DNA of 64,000 nucleotides from Duncaniella dubosii. Its GTDB lineage: Bacteria > Bacteroidota > Bacteroidia > Bacteroidales > Muribaculaceae. The stretch covers positions 868,001-932,000 of the forward strand of contig NZ_CP039396.1 of assembly GCF_004803915.1 (NCBI RefSeq), read 5' to 3'. Below, one piece after another: positions 13,119-23,619 of this stretch. The position numbers and the translations under genes are program-made. Every line of letters starts with the position of its first letter. The stretch's first letter is position 1. The notes under the pieces were generated by a model. It did not search any database, had not been told where the DNA came from, and saw nothing but the letters and a program-made list of their open reading frames with translations.

Positions 13119-14039
13119 TTATTTGTTAACACGGAAACGCTCCTCTCCTGTCGTGAGGAAAGAAATCACCTGACGGGCGGCCGCGATTCCGGCATTGATA
13201 TTCGCTTCCGAAGTCTGAGCTCCCATCTTTTTTGGTGTGAAGAACACCCGGTCGCCGAAACGCTCCTTGATTTCCGCAGCACGGTCGGGCGCGACATCGG
13301 CGGCATACTTGATATCCGCACGCTCGTCAAGAGCCTTGATGAGACCTTCCTCATCAATCACCTCCTTACGCGCGGTGTTTATAAGAAGACCGCCTTTGGG
13401 CATTGACATGATGAGCTCATAACCGATCGACTTGCGTGTTTCAGGAGTAGCAGGGATATGAATGGACACAACCTTGTTGTTGCGATAGAGCTCCTTGACC
13501 GAATGCACCGGCGAAACACCGGCATCCTCCATCACATTGTCCGGGCAATAAGGATCAAGAGCAGATACATTCATCTCAAAACCGCGTGCTATGCGGGCAA
13601 CGTTGCGACCGACCTGACCGAATGCCTGAATGCCGAGCGTCTTGTCTTTGAGTTCAGAACCCGATGTCCCGTTATACATGTTGCGGCACATCATCACCGC
13701 AAGACCGAACACAAGCTCGGCCACGGCATTTGAATTCTGCCCCGGAGTGTTCTGGACACATACACCGCGCTCGGTGGCTGCCTCGAGGTCCACATTATCG
13801 TAGCCTGCGCCGGCTCTCACCACTACCTTGAGCTTCGGAGCGGCGGCAAGGACTTCGCCATCCACCTTGTCACTGCGGATAATCAGCGCATCCACATCGG
13901 CCACCGCTGCGAGAAGATCCTTGCGGTCGGTGTATTTTTCAAGAAGCACGAGTTCTGCCCCGGCCTCCTCGATAACCTTGCGCATTCCGTCGACTGCGAC
14001 AGCTGCAAAAGGTTTTTCTGTTGCTATAAGGACTTTCAT
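13119..14039 (-). CDS. serA: D-3-phosphoglycerate dehydrogenase, short (type III, Lys active site)
   Basis: SerA oxidises 3-phosphoglycerate to 3-phosphohydroxypyruvate, the first step of serine synthesis. The 306-residue protein has the two-domain 2-hydroxyacid dehydrogenase layout with a nucleotide-binding segment GIQAFGQVGRNVARI (about 145-160), the substrate/catalytic Arg in INTARKEV (about 230) and the Asp of AADVAPD. There is no C-terminal ACT domain, hence no usual serine feedback site. Where most relatives have the catalytic His (TPHxG) this one reads TPKKMGAQT, the Lys variant described for some type III enzymes. Start MKVLIATEKPF at 14039 replaces a longer frame. It follows serC by 37 bp. 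Confidence 0.92.
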   Translation of the reverse strand: MKVLIATEKPFAAVAVDGMRKVIEEAGAELVLLEKYTDRKDLLAAVADVDALIIRSDKVDGEVLAAAPKLKVVVRAGAGYDNVDLEAATERGVCVQNTPGQNSNAVAELVFGLAVMMCRNMYNGTSGSELKDKTLGIQAFGQVGRNVARIARGFEMNVSALDPYCPDNVMEDAGVSPVHSVKELYRNNKVVSIHIPATPETRKSIGYELIMSMPKGGLLINTARKEVIDEEGLIKALDERADIKYAADVAPDRAAEIKERFGDRVFFTPKKMGAQTSEANINAGIAAARQVISFLTTGEERFRVNK

Positions 14040-14076
14040 AATCGAATTGTCTTGTATGAATTTATAAATCCTGCGA

Positions 14077-15147
14077 TTAATGAGCCTTTTCGAAATCATT
14101 CATCGCGTCGACGAGCGCCTGCACGCTCTCGATAGGCAACGCGTTGTAGAGCGATGCACGGAAACCGCCTACCGAACGGTGCCCCTTGATACCGACAATG
14201 CCTCTTGCAGCGCAGAAGTCAACGAAGTCCTTCTCAAGCTCCTTGTATTCGGGAGTCATCACGAAAGTGACATTCATAATCGAGCGGGAATCCGGATCGG
14301 TCACTGTGCCGACAAACATCTTTGATGCGTCGATTGCATCATAGAGAAGCTTGGCCTTGGCAACGTCGCGCTTCTCCATCTCCTTCACGCCGCCCATTTC
14401 CTTATAATAACGGAGTGTCTGGAGAGCCGAGAACACCGGGAGCACTGGAGGAGTGTTGAACATAGAGCCTTTCTTCACGTGGGTGCGGTAGTCGAGCATG
14501 GTGGGAATCACGCGGTCGACGTGGCCGAGAGCGCTTTCCTTGACAATCACAAGCGTAGCGCCGGCCGGGCCGAGGTTCTTCTGTGCGCCGGCATAGATGA
14601 GATCATATTTGGATACGTCGACAGGACGCGAGAAAATATCCGACGACATGTCTGCCACGAGAGGCACTTTCACATCGGGATCTGTGCGAAGCTCAGTTCC
14701 GTAGATTGTATTATTGGTGGTGATGTGGAAATAGTCGAGATCCTCGGGCACTGTATACCCCTTCGGATAATAGGTATAGTTGGCCTCTTTTGATGAAGCA
14801 AGCACTTCTACCTCACCGAAAATCTTGGCTTCCTTGATGGCATTGGCCGCCCATGTGCCGGTGTCGAGATAGCCGGCCTTGGTGCGCAGGAGGTTGAACG
14901 GAGCCATGCAGAACTGAAGGCTCGCGCCGCCACCAAGATAAAGCACATGATAACCCTCGGGCACATCAAGGAGTTCCTTGACAAGCGCCTGAGCTTCGTC
15001 CATTACAGCAACAAACTCTTTGCCGCGGTGTGAAACCTCAAGGAGAGAGAGACCTGTGTTGGCAAAATTAATGACTGCTTCGGCCGTATTCTTAATGGTG
15101 TATTCACTCAGAATCGAAGGGCCGGCGGAAAAATTATGCTTCTTCAT
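14077..15147 (-). CDS. serC: Phosphoserine aminotransferase
   Basis: SerC is the PLP enzyme that converts 3-phosphohydroxypyruvate and glutamate to phosphoserine; it also serves pyridoxal phosphate synthesis in some bacteria. The 356-residue protein starts [13 protein letters not shown] and shows [16 protein letters not shown] (about 72-87), [10 protein letters not shown] and the PLP-lysine in [12 protein letters not shown] (about 190-201), plus [14 protein letters not shown] near the C-terminus. Length is normal. It heads a two-gene operon with serA, giving two consecutive steps of serine synthesis; the third enzyme, serB, is not in the window. Confidence 0.96.
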   Translation of the reverse strand: MKKHNFSAGPSILSEYTIKNTAEAVINFANTGLSLLEVSHRGKEFVAVMDEAQALVKELLDVPEGYHVLYLGGGASLQFCMAPFNLLRTKAGYLDTGTWAANAIKEAKIFGEVEVLASSKEANYTYYPKGYTVPEDLDYFHITTNNTIYGTELRTDPDVKVPLVADMSSDIFSRPVDVSKYDLIYAGAQKNLGPAGATLVIVKESALGHVDRVIPTMLDYRTHVKKGSMFNTPPVLPVFSALQTLRYYKEMGGVKEMEKRDVAKAKLLYDAIDASKMFVGTVTDPDSRSIMNVTFVMTPEYKELEKDFVDFCAARGIVGIKGHRSVGGFRASLYNALPIESVQALVDAMNDFEKAH

Positions 15148-15238
15148 ATTATATAAATTTGTATGAAAGTTGACATTTACAATTAATGTGATCGGCTACA
15201 TGAAATGTGCGTCATGCTGGTTCACTGCTTATATTCCG

Positions 15239-15268
15239 CAAATTTAGCGAATTTTTCATTCGAGCCAA
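15239..15268 (-). promoter_or_regulatory. Promoter of serC-serA
   Basis: On the minus strand TTG (complement of 15266-15268) is 19 bp from TAAATTTG (complement of 15239-15246). Transcription would start near 15232, about 85 nt before serC. Confidence 0.55.
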
Positions 15269-15400
15269 CAAAAATTATGAAAATTATGGAAATTTTTCAT
15301 TAATCCATCTTCGCCGGCTATATTTTATCCTTTGCACATTCCGATCAGCCTCGAACTCAGCTATCCATGACAGCCACCATCCTCATGACTGTAGGCCATG

Positions 15401-15436
15401 CGTTCATTGTCACATTCCGTCCGTTCATTGACACAT
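15401..15436. repeat. Direct repeat upstream of the efflux operon (possible operator)
   Basis: CGTTCATTGTCACAT (15401-15415) recurs as CGTTCATTGACACAT (15422-15436), one mismatch in 15, with a 21-bp offset equal to two helical turns. It lies about 170 bp before the efflux operon and the same distance from the serC promoter. A regulator-binding role is inference; no other gene is seen in 15148-15608. Confidence 0.4.
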
Positions 15437-15608
15437 GTTTTGACGCTTCGATTTTTAAATTTAACTTTACTCCCGAAGCAAATATCCCGGTCCATCCGAC
15501 ATTAAACATTTTTAATACATAGCCATCCAACTTTATGGCGACTTGAGTGTTTATACGATGTTTTAGTTCTTCCGGTGCAAAAAATAATAATCATCACTAA
15601 CTGACACA

Positions 15609-16895
15609 ATGACTCTAAACTTTAACGGCAAATCATTAGGCTCGAAAGTATCCACTGGTCTCAAAACCGTAAAAAGCCACACGCCACATACCACTAAAGC
15701 TTGGCTCGTAATAATTCTCGCGGGACTCATTGTTGCCGCCGCGATATATTTTTTCACGCGTCCGAAGACACAGTCTGCATCAATCCCTAACGTCGAAGTC
15801 GAGACCGTCGGCACGGCTAACGTTAATATATATGGTGAATACGTAGGCAGAATCCGCGCACAGCAGTTCGTCGAAATCCACGCACGTGTCGAAGGCTACC
15901 TCGAAAGCATGCTTTTCAAGGAAGGTTCTTATATCGAAAAAGGCCAGACCCTTTTCGTGATTGACCCGCGCCTCTATAAAGCGCATGTCAACAAGGCTCG
16001 CGCCCAACTCAACAAGGCACGCGCTCAGGCCCAGAAAGCCGAACGCGACCTCAGCCGAATCAAACCCCTCTATGCCCAGAACGCAGCCTCGCAGCTCGAC
16101 CTCGACAATGCGACCGCAGCCTACGAAAGCGCTACCGCCGAAGTAATCGTCAGCGAGGCCGATCTCACTCAGGCCGAACTCACCCTTGGCTACACTCGTG
16201 TAAGCTCGCCGATTTCAGGATACATCTCCGAGCGCGTCGCCGACATCGGCACTCTCGTCGGCCCGTCAGGAGGCAAATCGCTCCTCGCCACTGTGGTGAA
16301 AAGCGATTCCGTAAGAGTCGATTTTTCGATGACGGCTCTCGACTATCTCCGCAGCAAAGACCGCAACGTCAACCTCGGCGATGCCGATGCGAAACGCAAA
16401 TGGAATTCTTTCGTCACCATCACACTTGCCGACGGCTCGGTCTACCCCCACAAGGGACTTGTCGACTTCGCCGATCCGCAGGTCGACCCGAAGACCGGCA
16501 CATTCTCCGTACGCGCCGAGATGCCTAACCCCGACCGCAGCCTGCTGCCGGGCGAATTCACAAAAGTGAAAGTCCTCCTCGATGTCCGCGAGAATGCGAT
16601 TGAAGTCCCGACAAAATCGCTCGTAATAGAAAAAGGTGGCGCCTACGTCTTTGTCGTGCGTCCCGACAGCGTTGTCGAGAAGCGATTTATCGAACTCGGT
16701 CCCGAGGTCGGCAACAAGACCATCGTCGAACGCGGCCTTGCCAAAGGCGAGAAACTCGTGGTCGAAGGCTACCATAAGCTTTCCCACGGCATAAAGGTCA
16801 ATCCTATTCCCGCCCCAAAGAAAAAAGATGAAGAAACTTCGGATGAAACAGCCGATGTAGTGGTCACACAGCAAACTGAAGTCAAGGAGGATTGA
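15609..16895 (+). CDS. RND efflux periplasmic adaptor subunit (AcrA/MexA-like)
   Basis: The adaptor links an inner-membrane RND pump to an outer-membrane channel. The 428-residue protein has a short cytoplasmic N-terminus, one hydrophobic anchor (about 31-50), a lipoyl half-motif VEIHARVEGYLESMLFKEGSYIEKGQTLFVIDP (in part, about 88-120), an alpha-hairpin rich in Ala, Lys and Glu (about 120-190), the second lipoyl half TRVSSPISGYISERVADIGTLVG, and beta-barrel and membrane-proximal domains. The charged tail after about 400 is unusual but not unknown. It is the first gene of adaptor-permease-channel, ending 2 bp before the permease ATG. Confidence 0.93.
   Translation: MTLNFNGKSLGSKVSTGLKTVKSHTPHTTKAWLVIILAGLIVAAAIYFFTRPKTQSASIPNVEVETVGTANVNIYGEYVGRIRAQQFVEIHARVEGYLESMLFKEGSYIEKGQTLFVIDPRLYKAHVNKARAQLNKARAQAQKAERDLSRIKPLYAQNAASQLDLDNATAAYESATAEVIVSEADLTQAELTLGYTRVSSPISGYISERVADIGTLVGPSGGKSLLATVVKSDSVRVDFSMTALDYLRSKDRNVNLGDADAKRKWNSFVTITLADGSVYPHKGLVDFADPQVDPKTGTFSVRAEMPNPDRSLLPGEFTKVKVLLDVRENAIEVPTKSLVIEKGGAYVFVVRPDSVVEKRFIELGPEVGNKTIVERGLAKGEKLVVEGYHKLSHGIKVNPIPAPKKKDEETSDETADVVVTQQTEVKED
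16884..16890 (+). promoter_or_regulatory. Shine-Dalgarno site before the RND permease
   Basis: AAGGAGG lies 7 bp before the ATG at 16898, a textbook SD match to the CCTCCT at the 16S 3' end. Such sites are rare in this window. It decides the start at 16898 over the TTG at 16892. Confidence 0.6.
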
Positions 16896-16897
16896 AC

Positions 16898-19800
16898 ATG
16901 AAAAAGAACTTCTTTCTCGAACATCCGGTATTCTCCATCGTAATATCAATCGTGATATTCATCATCGGAGGTATCGGCCTGACCCTCCTGCCTGTCGACC
17001 AGTACCCCCAGATTGTTCCGCCTATCGTAAAGATAAGTGCCTCCTATCCCGGCGCTGACGCACAGACCGTCACACAGGCCGTGGCCACCCCGATCGAGCA
17101 GGAACTCAACGGCACTCCGGGCATGATCTACATGTCGTCGACAAGCTCCAACTCCGGCGGATTCTCGGCTCTCGTGACTTTCGACATCGACACCGATCCC
17201 GAGCTCGCCGCCGTCGACATCCAGAACCGCGTAAAGAAGGCCGAATCACGTCTTCCCGCCGAAGTAGTCCAGAATGGCATATCTGTGTCAAAAGAGACCG
17301 CAAGCCGTCTCATGACTATTTCAATCCTGTCCGACGACCCGAAATTTGACGAAATATACCTCAGTAACTACACTACCCTCAACGTTCTCGACCCGATACG
17401 CCGTATCCCCGGTGTCGGAAGTGTGAGTAACGTCGGCAGCCGTTATTATGCCATGCAGATATGGGTCGAGCCTGACAAGCTCGCCGACCTCGGACTGACC
17501 GTCAAGGACGTGCAGAACGCCCTTAAGGACCAGAACCGCGAATCAGCAGCCGGTGCGCTCGGACAAGCCCCGGCGACAGACATCGACGTGACAATGCCGA
17601 TCATAGCGCAGGGCCGACTCTCATCGGTCGGCGAATTCGAGGACATCGTGCTCCGCGCCAACCCAGACGGATCGTTCATCCGTCTGCGCGACGTCGCCCG
17701 CGTTTCTCTCGAAGCGTCGAGCTATGCCACAGAGAGCGGCATAAACGGAGGAAACGCTGCCGTACTCAACATCAACATGCTCCCCGGCGCTAACGCTATG
17801 GAAGTGGCGAAAGCTGTAAAGGCTGAAATGGAAAACATCGCCAAAAACTTCCCTGAAGGCATCAGCTATGAGATTCCGTTCGACATGACTACCTATATCT
17901 CGGAGTCTATCCACCATGTCTACCGCACATTCTTCGAGGCTCTTATACTCGTGATTCTCGTGGTGTTCCTATCTCTCCAGAACTGGCGCACCACCCTAAT
18001 CCCGGTCATTGCCGTCCCGATTTCGCTTGTCGGCACATTTGGAGTCATGCTCATATTCGGATTCTCGCTCAACATGCTCACACTCCTTGGCCTCATACTT
18101 GCAATCGGTATCGTGGTTGACGATGCCATCGTCGTGGTCGAGAATGTCGACCGCATCATGAACACCGAGCATCTTTCACCGAAGGAGGCCACAGCCAAGG
18201 CTATGGGCAATCTCGGCAGCGCACTCATAGCCATGTCGCTCGTGCTGTGCGCAGTGTTTATCCCTGTGAGCTTCCTGCCGGGAATCACCGGACAGCTCTA
18301 CCGCCAGTTCACCGTCACCATCGCCGTGTCGGTCATCATCTCGACAATCGTCGCGCTCACTCTCTCGCCCGTCATGTGTGCCAAGCTCCTTAAACCGGCA
18401 ACCAAGCGCAAGAAAGCCAAAATTTTCCGCCTCATAAACATCTGGCTCAACCGTGGCAACAAGACTTATTGCCGCATGATAGCCCGAACTTTCAACCATC
18501 CCAAGCGCATGTATGCGGCTTTCGGTCTAGCTCTTGTTTTCATCTACATGATGAACTCCCTTATGCCCCGCAGCTTCATGTCGCAGGAGGATCAGGGCTA
18601 CTTCACAGTTGAGCTTGAGCTACCTGAAGGAGCTACCATCGAGCGTAGCCGCGAGGTGACTGACCGCGCCATGAACTATCTGCTTTCCGACCCCGACGTG
18701 GCCTATGTGCTCAACGTGACAGGTTCGTCGCCACGTGTCGGCACAAATCCGGCTCACTCGCAGCTGACTGTCATTCTCAAACCGTGGGAGGAACGCTCAA
18801 CCCACGACATAACCGAAATCCGCTCGCGTATCCACTCCGAGCTTTCGAAATATCCCGAAAGCCGTGCCTATGTATTCTCGCCGTCGATCATACCCGGTCT
18901 CGGAAGCTCTGGCGGTTTTGAAATGGTGCTTGAAGCGAGAGCCGACGCGACTTATGCCGATCTGCAGAACGCTGTCGACACCCTGCGCCACTATGCCGCA
19001 ACCTGTCCCGCCGTGGCCGACATCTCGACATCAATGCAGGCCGATATTCCACAGCTCTATTTTGACGTGGACCGCGACCGTGCGAAGATGCAGGGAATCC
19101 CCGTCAGCGACATATTCTCGACCATGAAGGCTTTCACCGGTTCGATCTACGTCAATGACTTCAATATGTTCAACCGCATCTACCGTGTCTACATACAGGC
19201 TGACGCCCCTATCGCTCACGACGCGACAATATCAATCTCTTCTTCGTCCGCGGAGCTAACGATGTGATGGTTCCGATCTCATCGCTCGGAACATCACATT
19301 TCACCACGGGCCCGGGAACTATCGGCCGATTCAACATGTTCAACTCCGCCACCATATCCGGCGAGGCAGCCCACGGCTACAGCACCGGTCAGGCAATGGA
19401 CGCGCTTGAAAACATTGTACGCGAACACCTACCCGAAAACATCGGCGTTGAGTGGAGCGGCCTATCCTATCAGCAGAAACACGAGAGCGGAAACACCGGA
19501 CTCGTGCTCGGACTGGCATTGCTTTTCGTATTCCTTTTCCTCGCCGCTCAGTATGAAAGCTGGAGTGTGCCTCTCGCCGTCATCCTGTCGCTCCCTATAG
19601 CGGGAGTCGGAGCATATCTCGGCATCTGGGTGTGCGGACTTGAAAACAACATCTATTTCCAGATAGGTCTGGTGATGCTTGTCGGACTCGTCGCAAAAAA
19701 TGCCATCCTCATCGTCGAGTTCGCCAAGGAGGAAGTCGACAAGGGTGTCGATGCTGTCCATGCGGCTCTTACAGCGGCGCGTCTCCGTTTCCGCCCGATT

Positions 19801-20037
19801 GTCATGACCTCGCTGGCGTTCATGCTCGGTCTTCTTCCGCTTCTTTTCGCATCAGGCCCCGGTTCAGCCGCCCGCCGCGACATCGGCACGGGTGTGTTCT
19901 TCGGAATGCTCGTCGCCATCACTGTCGGCATAGTTTTCGTGCCATTCTTCTTTGTCGCCATAAATAAGTTGACAAACCGTAGCTCGAAAAAACAGCTTGA
20001 AAATACAAATGCCAACTCTGAAAACGCTCAACAATGA
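16898..20037 (+). CDS. RND multidrug efflux permease (AcrB/HAE1 family), single-base frameshift
   Basis: This is the proton-driven inner-membrane pump of a tripartite efflux system. It starts MKKNFFLEHPVFSIVISIV, has two repeats of membrane segments and periplasmic loops, and carries the Asp pair of the proton relay in GIVVDDAIVVVEN (about residue 405). The frame breaks in a run of four C at 19206-19209: adding one C gives the expected ADAPYRSRRDNINLFFVRGANDVMVPISSLGT and joins the two open frames into 1046 residues, the family's normal size. Both halves are otherwise clean, so a sequence error is the best explanation. The stop overlaps the start of the TolC-like gene by 4 bp. Confidence 0.93.
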
Positions 20038-21431
20038 AAAAAATAATATTCTTCATAATAGCACTTACAGCCATGACCGGCTGCTCGGGAGTAAAAAATC
20101 TCACCCCCGCCGACTCTAAAATGCCGGAAGCCTACATGCCCGGACTGGAGTCCGACTCTGCCTGTGTCGCCGACATGGCTTGGTGGAACTTCTACACCGA
20201 TTCTACGCTCTGTCACCTCATCCGTCTCACTCTCGACAACAACCGCGATCTGCTCAAGGCTGCCGCACGCGTCGAAGAAGCACGTCAGCTCTATGGTATT
20301 GCAAAGGCCAATATGCTGCCTGAAGTGACCGGACTCGCCGGCGCGAACTACGAGACAAACAAATATAACAGCGGTCCGACAACCAAAGACCCCGAATACG
20401 ACCTCAAACTTACAGTCAACTGGGAAGTAAACCTGTGGGGTTCGCTGTCATGGGCCAAGAAAAGCGGAGCGGCGCGTTTCGCAGCGACGGTCGACGACCT
20501 GCATGCCATGCGCATGACACTAATTGCCGACGTGGCCTCGGCCTATTTCCGTCTCGTGGCGCTCGACAATGAGCTTGCAATTGTCCGCCAGACGCTCGCC
20601 ACCCGCGAAGAGTCACTCGAACAGGCACGCATCCGCTTCGAAGGTGGGCTCACCTCCGAGACGGTCTATCAGCAGGCCAAAGTGGAGTATGCCTCTGCGG
20701 CTTCTCTAATTCCGAATATAGAAGGCCAGATTACCGAAGCCCGCAATGCAATCACACTGCTCATGGGCGAATATCCACGCGAAATTCTCGAACGCGGACA
20801 GCTTGCACTCAACATAACCCTCCCGGAATCACTTCCGGCCGGACTCCCTTCGACCCTGCTCGAACGCCGTCCCGACCTCCGCGCGGCCGAACGCCGTCTG
20901 GCTGCTGCAATGGCCGATGTAGGCGTGAACTATGCCAACCGCTTCCCTAACCTGCGTCTTGCATTCACTCCCGGTTTCGAGAACGACGCTCTGTCGAAAT
21001 TCTTCGAATCCCCTTTCACCTATTCAATAGGCACTATCACAGGCTCAATTTTTGATTTCGGACGCAAGAAGCGCAAATATCAGGCTTCAATAGCTGTCTA
21101 TGATCAGGCTCGCTACGACTATGAAAAAGCTGTAATCAACGCATTCACCGAAGTCAACAGCGCCATGTCGACCTACAAACGTGTCAAGGAGACAAGCCGG
21201 CTCAAAGTCGAGCTTCGCGATGCGACAGTGAAATACGTTCAGCTTGCCCATCTGCAATATCGGGCGGGAACGCTAAACTACATTGATGTCCTTGACGCGC
21301 AACGGCGCTACTTCGATGCCCAGATTGGTGTCAGCAATGCCCTTCGCGACGAATATCTGGCAATTATCAACCTCTACAAAGTCCTCGGCGGCGGCTGGAC
21401 CACCGACGACGGGCGCACCGACGAAGGATGA
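20034..21431 (+). CDS. TolC-family outer-membrane efflux protein (NodT-like lipoprotein)
   Basis: The 465-residue channel completes the efflux pump through the outer membrane. It has a lipoprotein signal, MKKIIFFIIALTAMTGCSG, with lipobox Cys at 17, and two OEP repeats of long helices, as in DNNRDLLKAAARVEEARQLYGIA and LLERRPDLRAAERRLAAA (about 280-300), the latter a hallmark of the NodT group. LQYRAGTLNYIDVLDAQR sits near the C-terminus. It overlaps the permease by 4 bp, so the three pump genes form one operon. No regulator lies beside them. Confidence 0.94.
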   Translation: MKKIIFFIIALTAMTGCSGVKNLTPADSKMPEAYMPGLESDSACVADMAWWNFYTDSTLCHLIRLTLDNNRDLLKAAARVEEARQLYGIAKANMLPEVTGLAGANYETNKYNSGPTTKDPEYDLKLTVNWEVNLWGSLSWAKKSGAARFAATVDDLHAMRMTLIADVASAYFRLVALDNELAIVRQTLATREESLEQARIRFEGGLTSETVYQQAKVEYASAASLIPNIEGQITEARNAITLLMGEYPREILERGQLALNITLPESLPAGLPSTLLERRPDLRAAERRLAAAMADVGVNYANRFPNLRLAFTPGFENDALSKFFESPFTYSIGTITGSIFDFGRKKRKYQASIAVYDQARYDYEKAVINAFTEVNSAMSTYKRVKETSRLKVELRDATVKYVQLAHLQYRAGTLNYIDVLDAQRRYFDAQIGVSNALRDEYLAIINLYKVLGGGWTTDDGRTDEG

Positions 21432-21478
21432 TCCCCCCAGCCACTGCTACCTCACACCCGACATCCGAACTCTGAAAA

Positions 21479-22765
21479 TCACTCCTTCACCTCTCCTGAT
21501 TGCCAACGCTGATTCTGGAGGGCGGCCGAACGCATTTCTGCCGGATTGTCGCACGGCTGCCACAGGTCAACATGGCCGAGCCGGTCGGGCATGAACTGCT
21601 GCACAACAAAATTACCCGGATAATTATGTGAATACTTATAATCCCGGCCATAGCCCATATCTTTCATCAACGATGTCGGAGCATTGCGCAGATGCAGTGG
21701 CACGGGCAGGTCGCCTGTACGCTCAACAAGGTCCATTGCCTTATGGAGAGCCATGTAAGTCGAATTACTCTTCTGCGACAGCGCGAGATAGACCGTACAT
21801 TCGGCCAACGGAATCTGCCCCTCGGGAAAACCAAGCTTATGAACGGCGTCAAAGGTCGCATTGGCCAGCAGCAACGCATTGGGATTAGCCAGACTTATGT
21901 CCTCGGCCGCAAGTATGAGCAGACGGCGCGCGATAAATTCAGGATCCTCACCACCGTGAATCATGCGGGCGAGCCAATAAAGAGCCGCATCAGGGTCTGA
22001 GCCGCGCACGCTTTTGATGAAAGCCGAGATGATATCGTAGTGCATCTCACCATTCTTATCATAGGCGGCGGGATTCTCCTGAAGACGGTCGGTCACAACA
22101 CGGTCATTTATGACCACAGGCTCACCCTGAGGTGTAGACTGTTCAAGCAAATCAAGGATATTCAGCAGTTTACGTGCGTCACCGCCCGCAAACCGGAAAA
22201 GCGCCGTAGTCTCCTCGACCTTCACACCATGAGCCATAAGAGTCTCGTCGCCATTGACCGCACGGTCAAGCAGAAGCTCCAGATCCGACTGCTCAAGAGG
22301 ACGGAGAGTGTAGACCTGTGCACGCGAAAGCAACGGACGTATCACCTCGAACGACGGATTCTCGGTCGTCGCGCCGATAAGAGTCACCACCCCGCTCTCG
22401 ACAGCGCCGAGCAGACTGTCCTGCTGCGCCTTGCTGAAACGGTGGATTTCATCGATAAACAAAATCGGACGGCCACCTGTAAACATGCTCATGGCATCTG
22501 ACTTGCACCGTTCGATGACCTCGCGGACATCCCTGACCCCGGCGCTCACAGCCGAAAGAGTATAGAAGGGCACATTGACCGAATTGGCAATGATGCGTGC
22601 AAGCGTGGTCTTACCCACTCCCGGAGGCCCCCAGAGGATAAACGACGACACTTTAGCCGACTCAATCATACGACGCACCACCCCGCCCGGCCCGACGAGG
22701 TGAAGCTGACCTATATAATCATCAAGTGAGCGCGGACGCATGCGCTCGGCAAGAGGCTGATTCAT
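21479..22765 (-). CDS. rarA: Replication-associated recombination protein A (RarA/MgsA AAA+ ATPase)
   Basis: RarA acts at stalled replication forks. The product (about 428 residues from the ATG at 22765) begins [20 protein letters not shown] and has Walker [10 protein letters not shown] (about 47-55), Walker B FIDEIHRF, sensor 1 [12 protein letters not shown] and the C-terminal tetramerisation domain with [20 protein letters not shown] 12 bp upstream would add four residues; the ATG is preferred. That ATG overlaps the stop of the restriction enzyme gene by 4 bp, an arrangement probably created when the foreign restriction-modification genes joined the chromosome here. Confidence 0.95.
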   Translation of the reverse strand: MNQPLAERMRPRSLDDYIGQLHLVGPGGVVRRMIESAKVSSFILWGPPGVGKTTLARIIANSVNVPFYTLSAVSAGVRDVREVIERCKSDAMSMFTGGRPILFIDEIHRFSKAQQDSLLGAVESGVVTLIGATTENPSFEVIRPLLSRAQVYTLRPLEQSDLELLLDRAVNGDETLMAHGVKVEETTALFRFAGGDARKLLNILDLLEQSTPQGEPVVINDRVVTDRLQENPAAYDKNGEMHYDIISAFIKSVRGSDPDAALYWLARMIHGGEDPEFIARRLLILAAEDISLANPNALLLANATFDAVHKLGFPEGQIPLAECTVYLALSQKSNSTYMALHKAMDLVERTGDLPVPLHLRNAPTSLMKDMGYGRDYKYSHNYPGNFVVQQFMPDRLGHVDLWQPCDNPAEMRSAALQNQRWQSGEVKE

Positions 22766-23613
22766 TCTGGTGTCCAATCATTTTTAAACCACTGTCGTCG
22801 TTTCATCCAATCTTCAGCAGCTTTTTTTGAATGTTTACGCAATACTTTAAAGTCTAAATCCAACGGATATATTCTTCCAATATTATAGACTCCCGAAACA
22901 TCGTACATCCCATGCCAACCATTCTCTGGAAATTCCTTTGTTCCTCCATTAACCATATTCTGAAACTTAGGATTTTTGAGATAATCTCCATCCAATACAA
23001 ATACTATACTCCAAAAACAACTTTCCATTGCATGTATTGATGGTTCTCGGTCTCTTGTCACTCTATCTCGAATACTAGTTTTACACTGTACACATCCAAA
23101 ACAAAACTTCTTATTTTGCCTAGTATATATAATATATAAATCAAATATATTTCCTTTTACTTGCTCTTTCAGCCAACTTATATCTCGCGGTTCATTTGAT
23201 AGCTCCCCAGCTTTTATAAGAGTATTCAAATCTTTTTGAAGTATAAATTCTATAGGATACTTACCCATGGCCAGAGTTGCTAATTCCTTTATCATTTCTT
23301 CAAAAGCATGACCACTGGATTTTTTCCAACTTTGATCCGCGCTAATGACATTTTGAATTACATTTAAATCTTTGATACCGGATTTTCTATAAATATGAGC
23401 TTCGTATATAGCATGCCATAAAGCAGCAACTTGATTAGGATATATTTTCAGCCCATCAATAATTGTATGCTTTATTGCATATTTCTGAGCCGCAACCTCA
23501 AACTCTTTTTGTCTTGATAAATCTTGACTTCCATTACTTGAGAGCTCTGAAAATTTTTTTTCATAAAAAAACTTATATGTATCAAGACAGTAGTCCTTTA
23601 TTTCTTCGTTCAT
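22762..23613 (-). CDS. Type II restriction endonuclease, probably BsaWI-like (CCGG family)
   Basis: The 283-residue protein directly follows a cytosine-C5 methyltransferase gene with a 6-bp gap. Features consistent with a PD-(D/E)xK nuclease are an Asp in GNIFDLYIIY (about 152-161), then VQCKTSIRDRVTRDRE (about 175-190), where the Lys is followed at +4 by RDR and at +12 by Glu. This resembles the Lys/Arg-Asp-Arg/Glu layout of CCGG-cutting enzymes such as NgoMIV and Cfr10I, and the sequence recalls the BsaWI family. The specificity is inferred, not shown. The gene is much more AT-rich than its neighbours, a sign of transfer. Confidence 0.7.
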   Translation of the reverse strand: MNEEIKDYCLDTYKFFYEKKFSELSSNGSQDLSRQKEFEVAAQKYAIKHTIIDGLKIYPNQVAALWHAIYEAHIYRKSGIKDLNVIQNVISADQSWKKSSGHAFEEMIKELATLAMGKYPIEFILQKDLNTLIKAGELSNEPRDISWLKEQVKGNIFDLYIIYTRQNKKFCFGCVQCKTSIRDRVTRDREPSIHAMESCFWSIVFVLDGDYLKNPKFQNMVNGGTKEFPENGWHGMYDVSGVYNIGRIYPLDLDFKVLRKHSKKAAEDWMKRRQWFKNDWTPE

Positions 23614-23619
23614 AATAAT

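Noticed and set aside
22040..22501. 153-codon plus-strand frame inside rarA
   Set aside because: Antisense shadow of a gene with complete AAA+ motifs.
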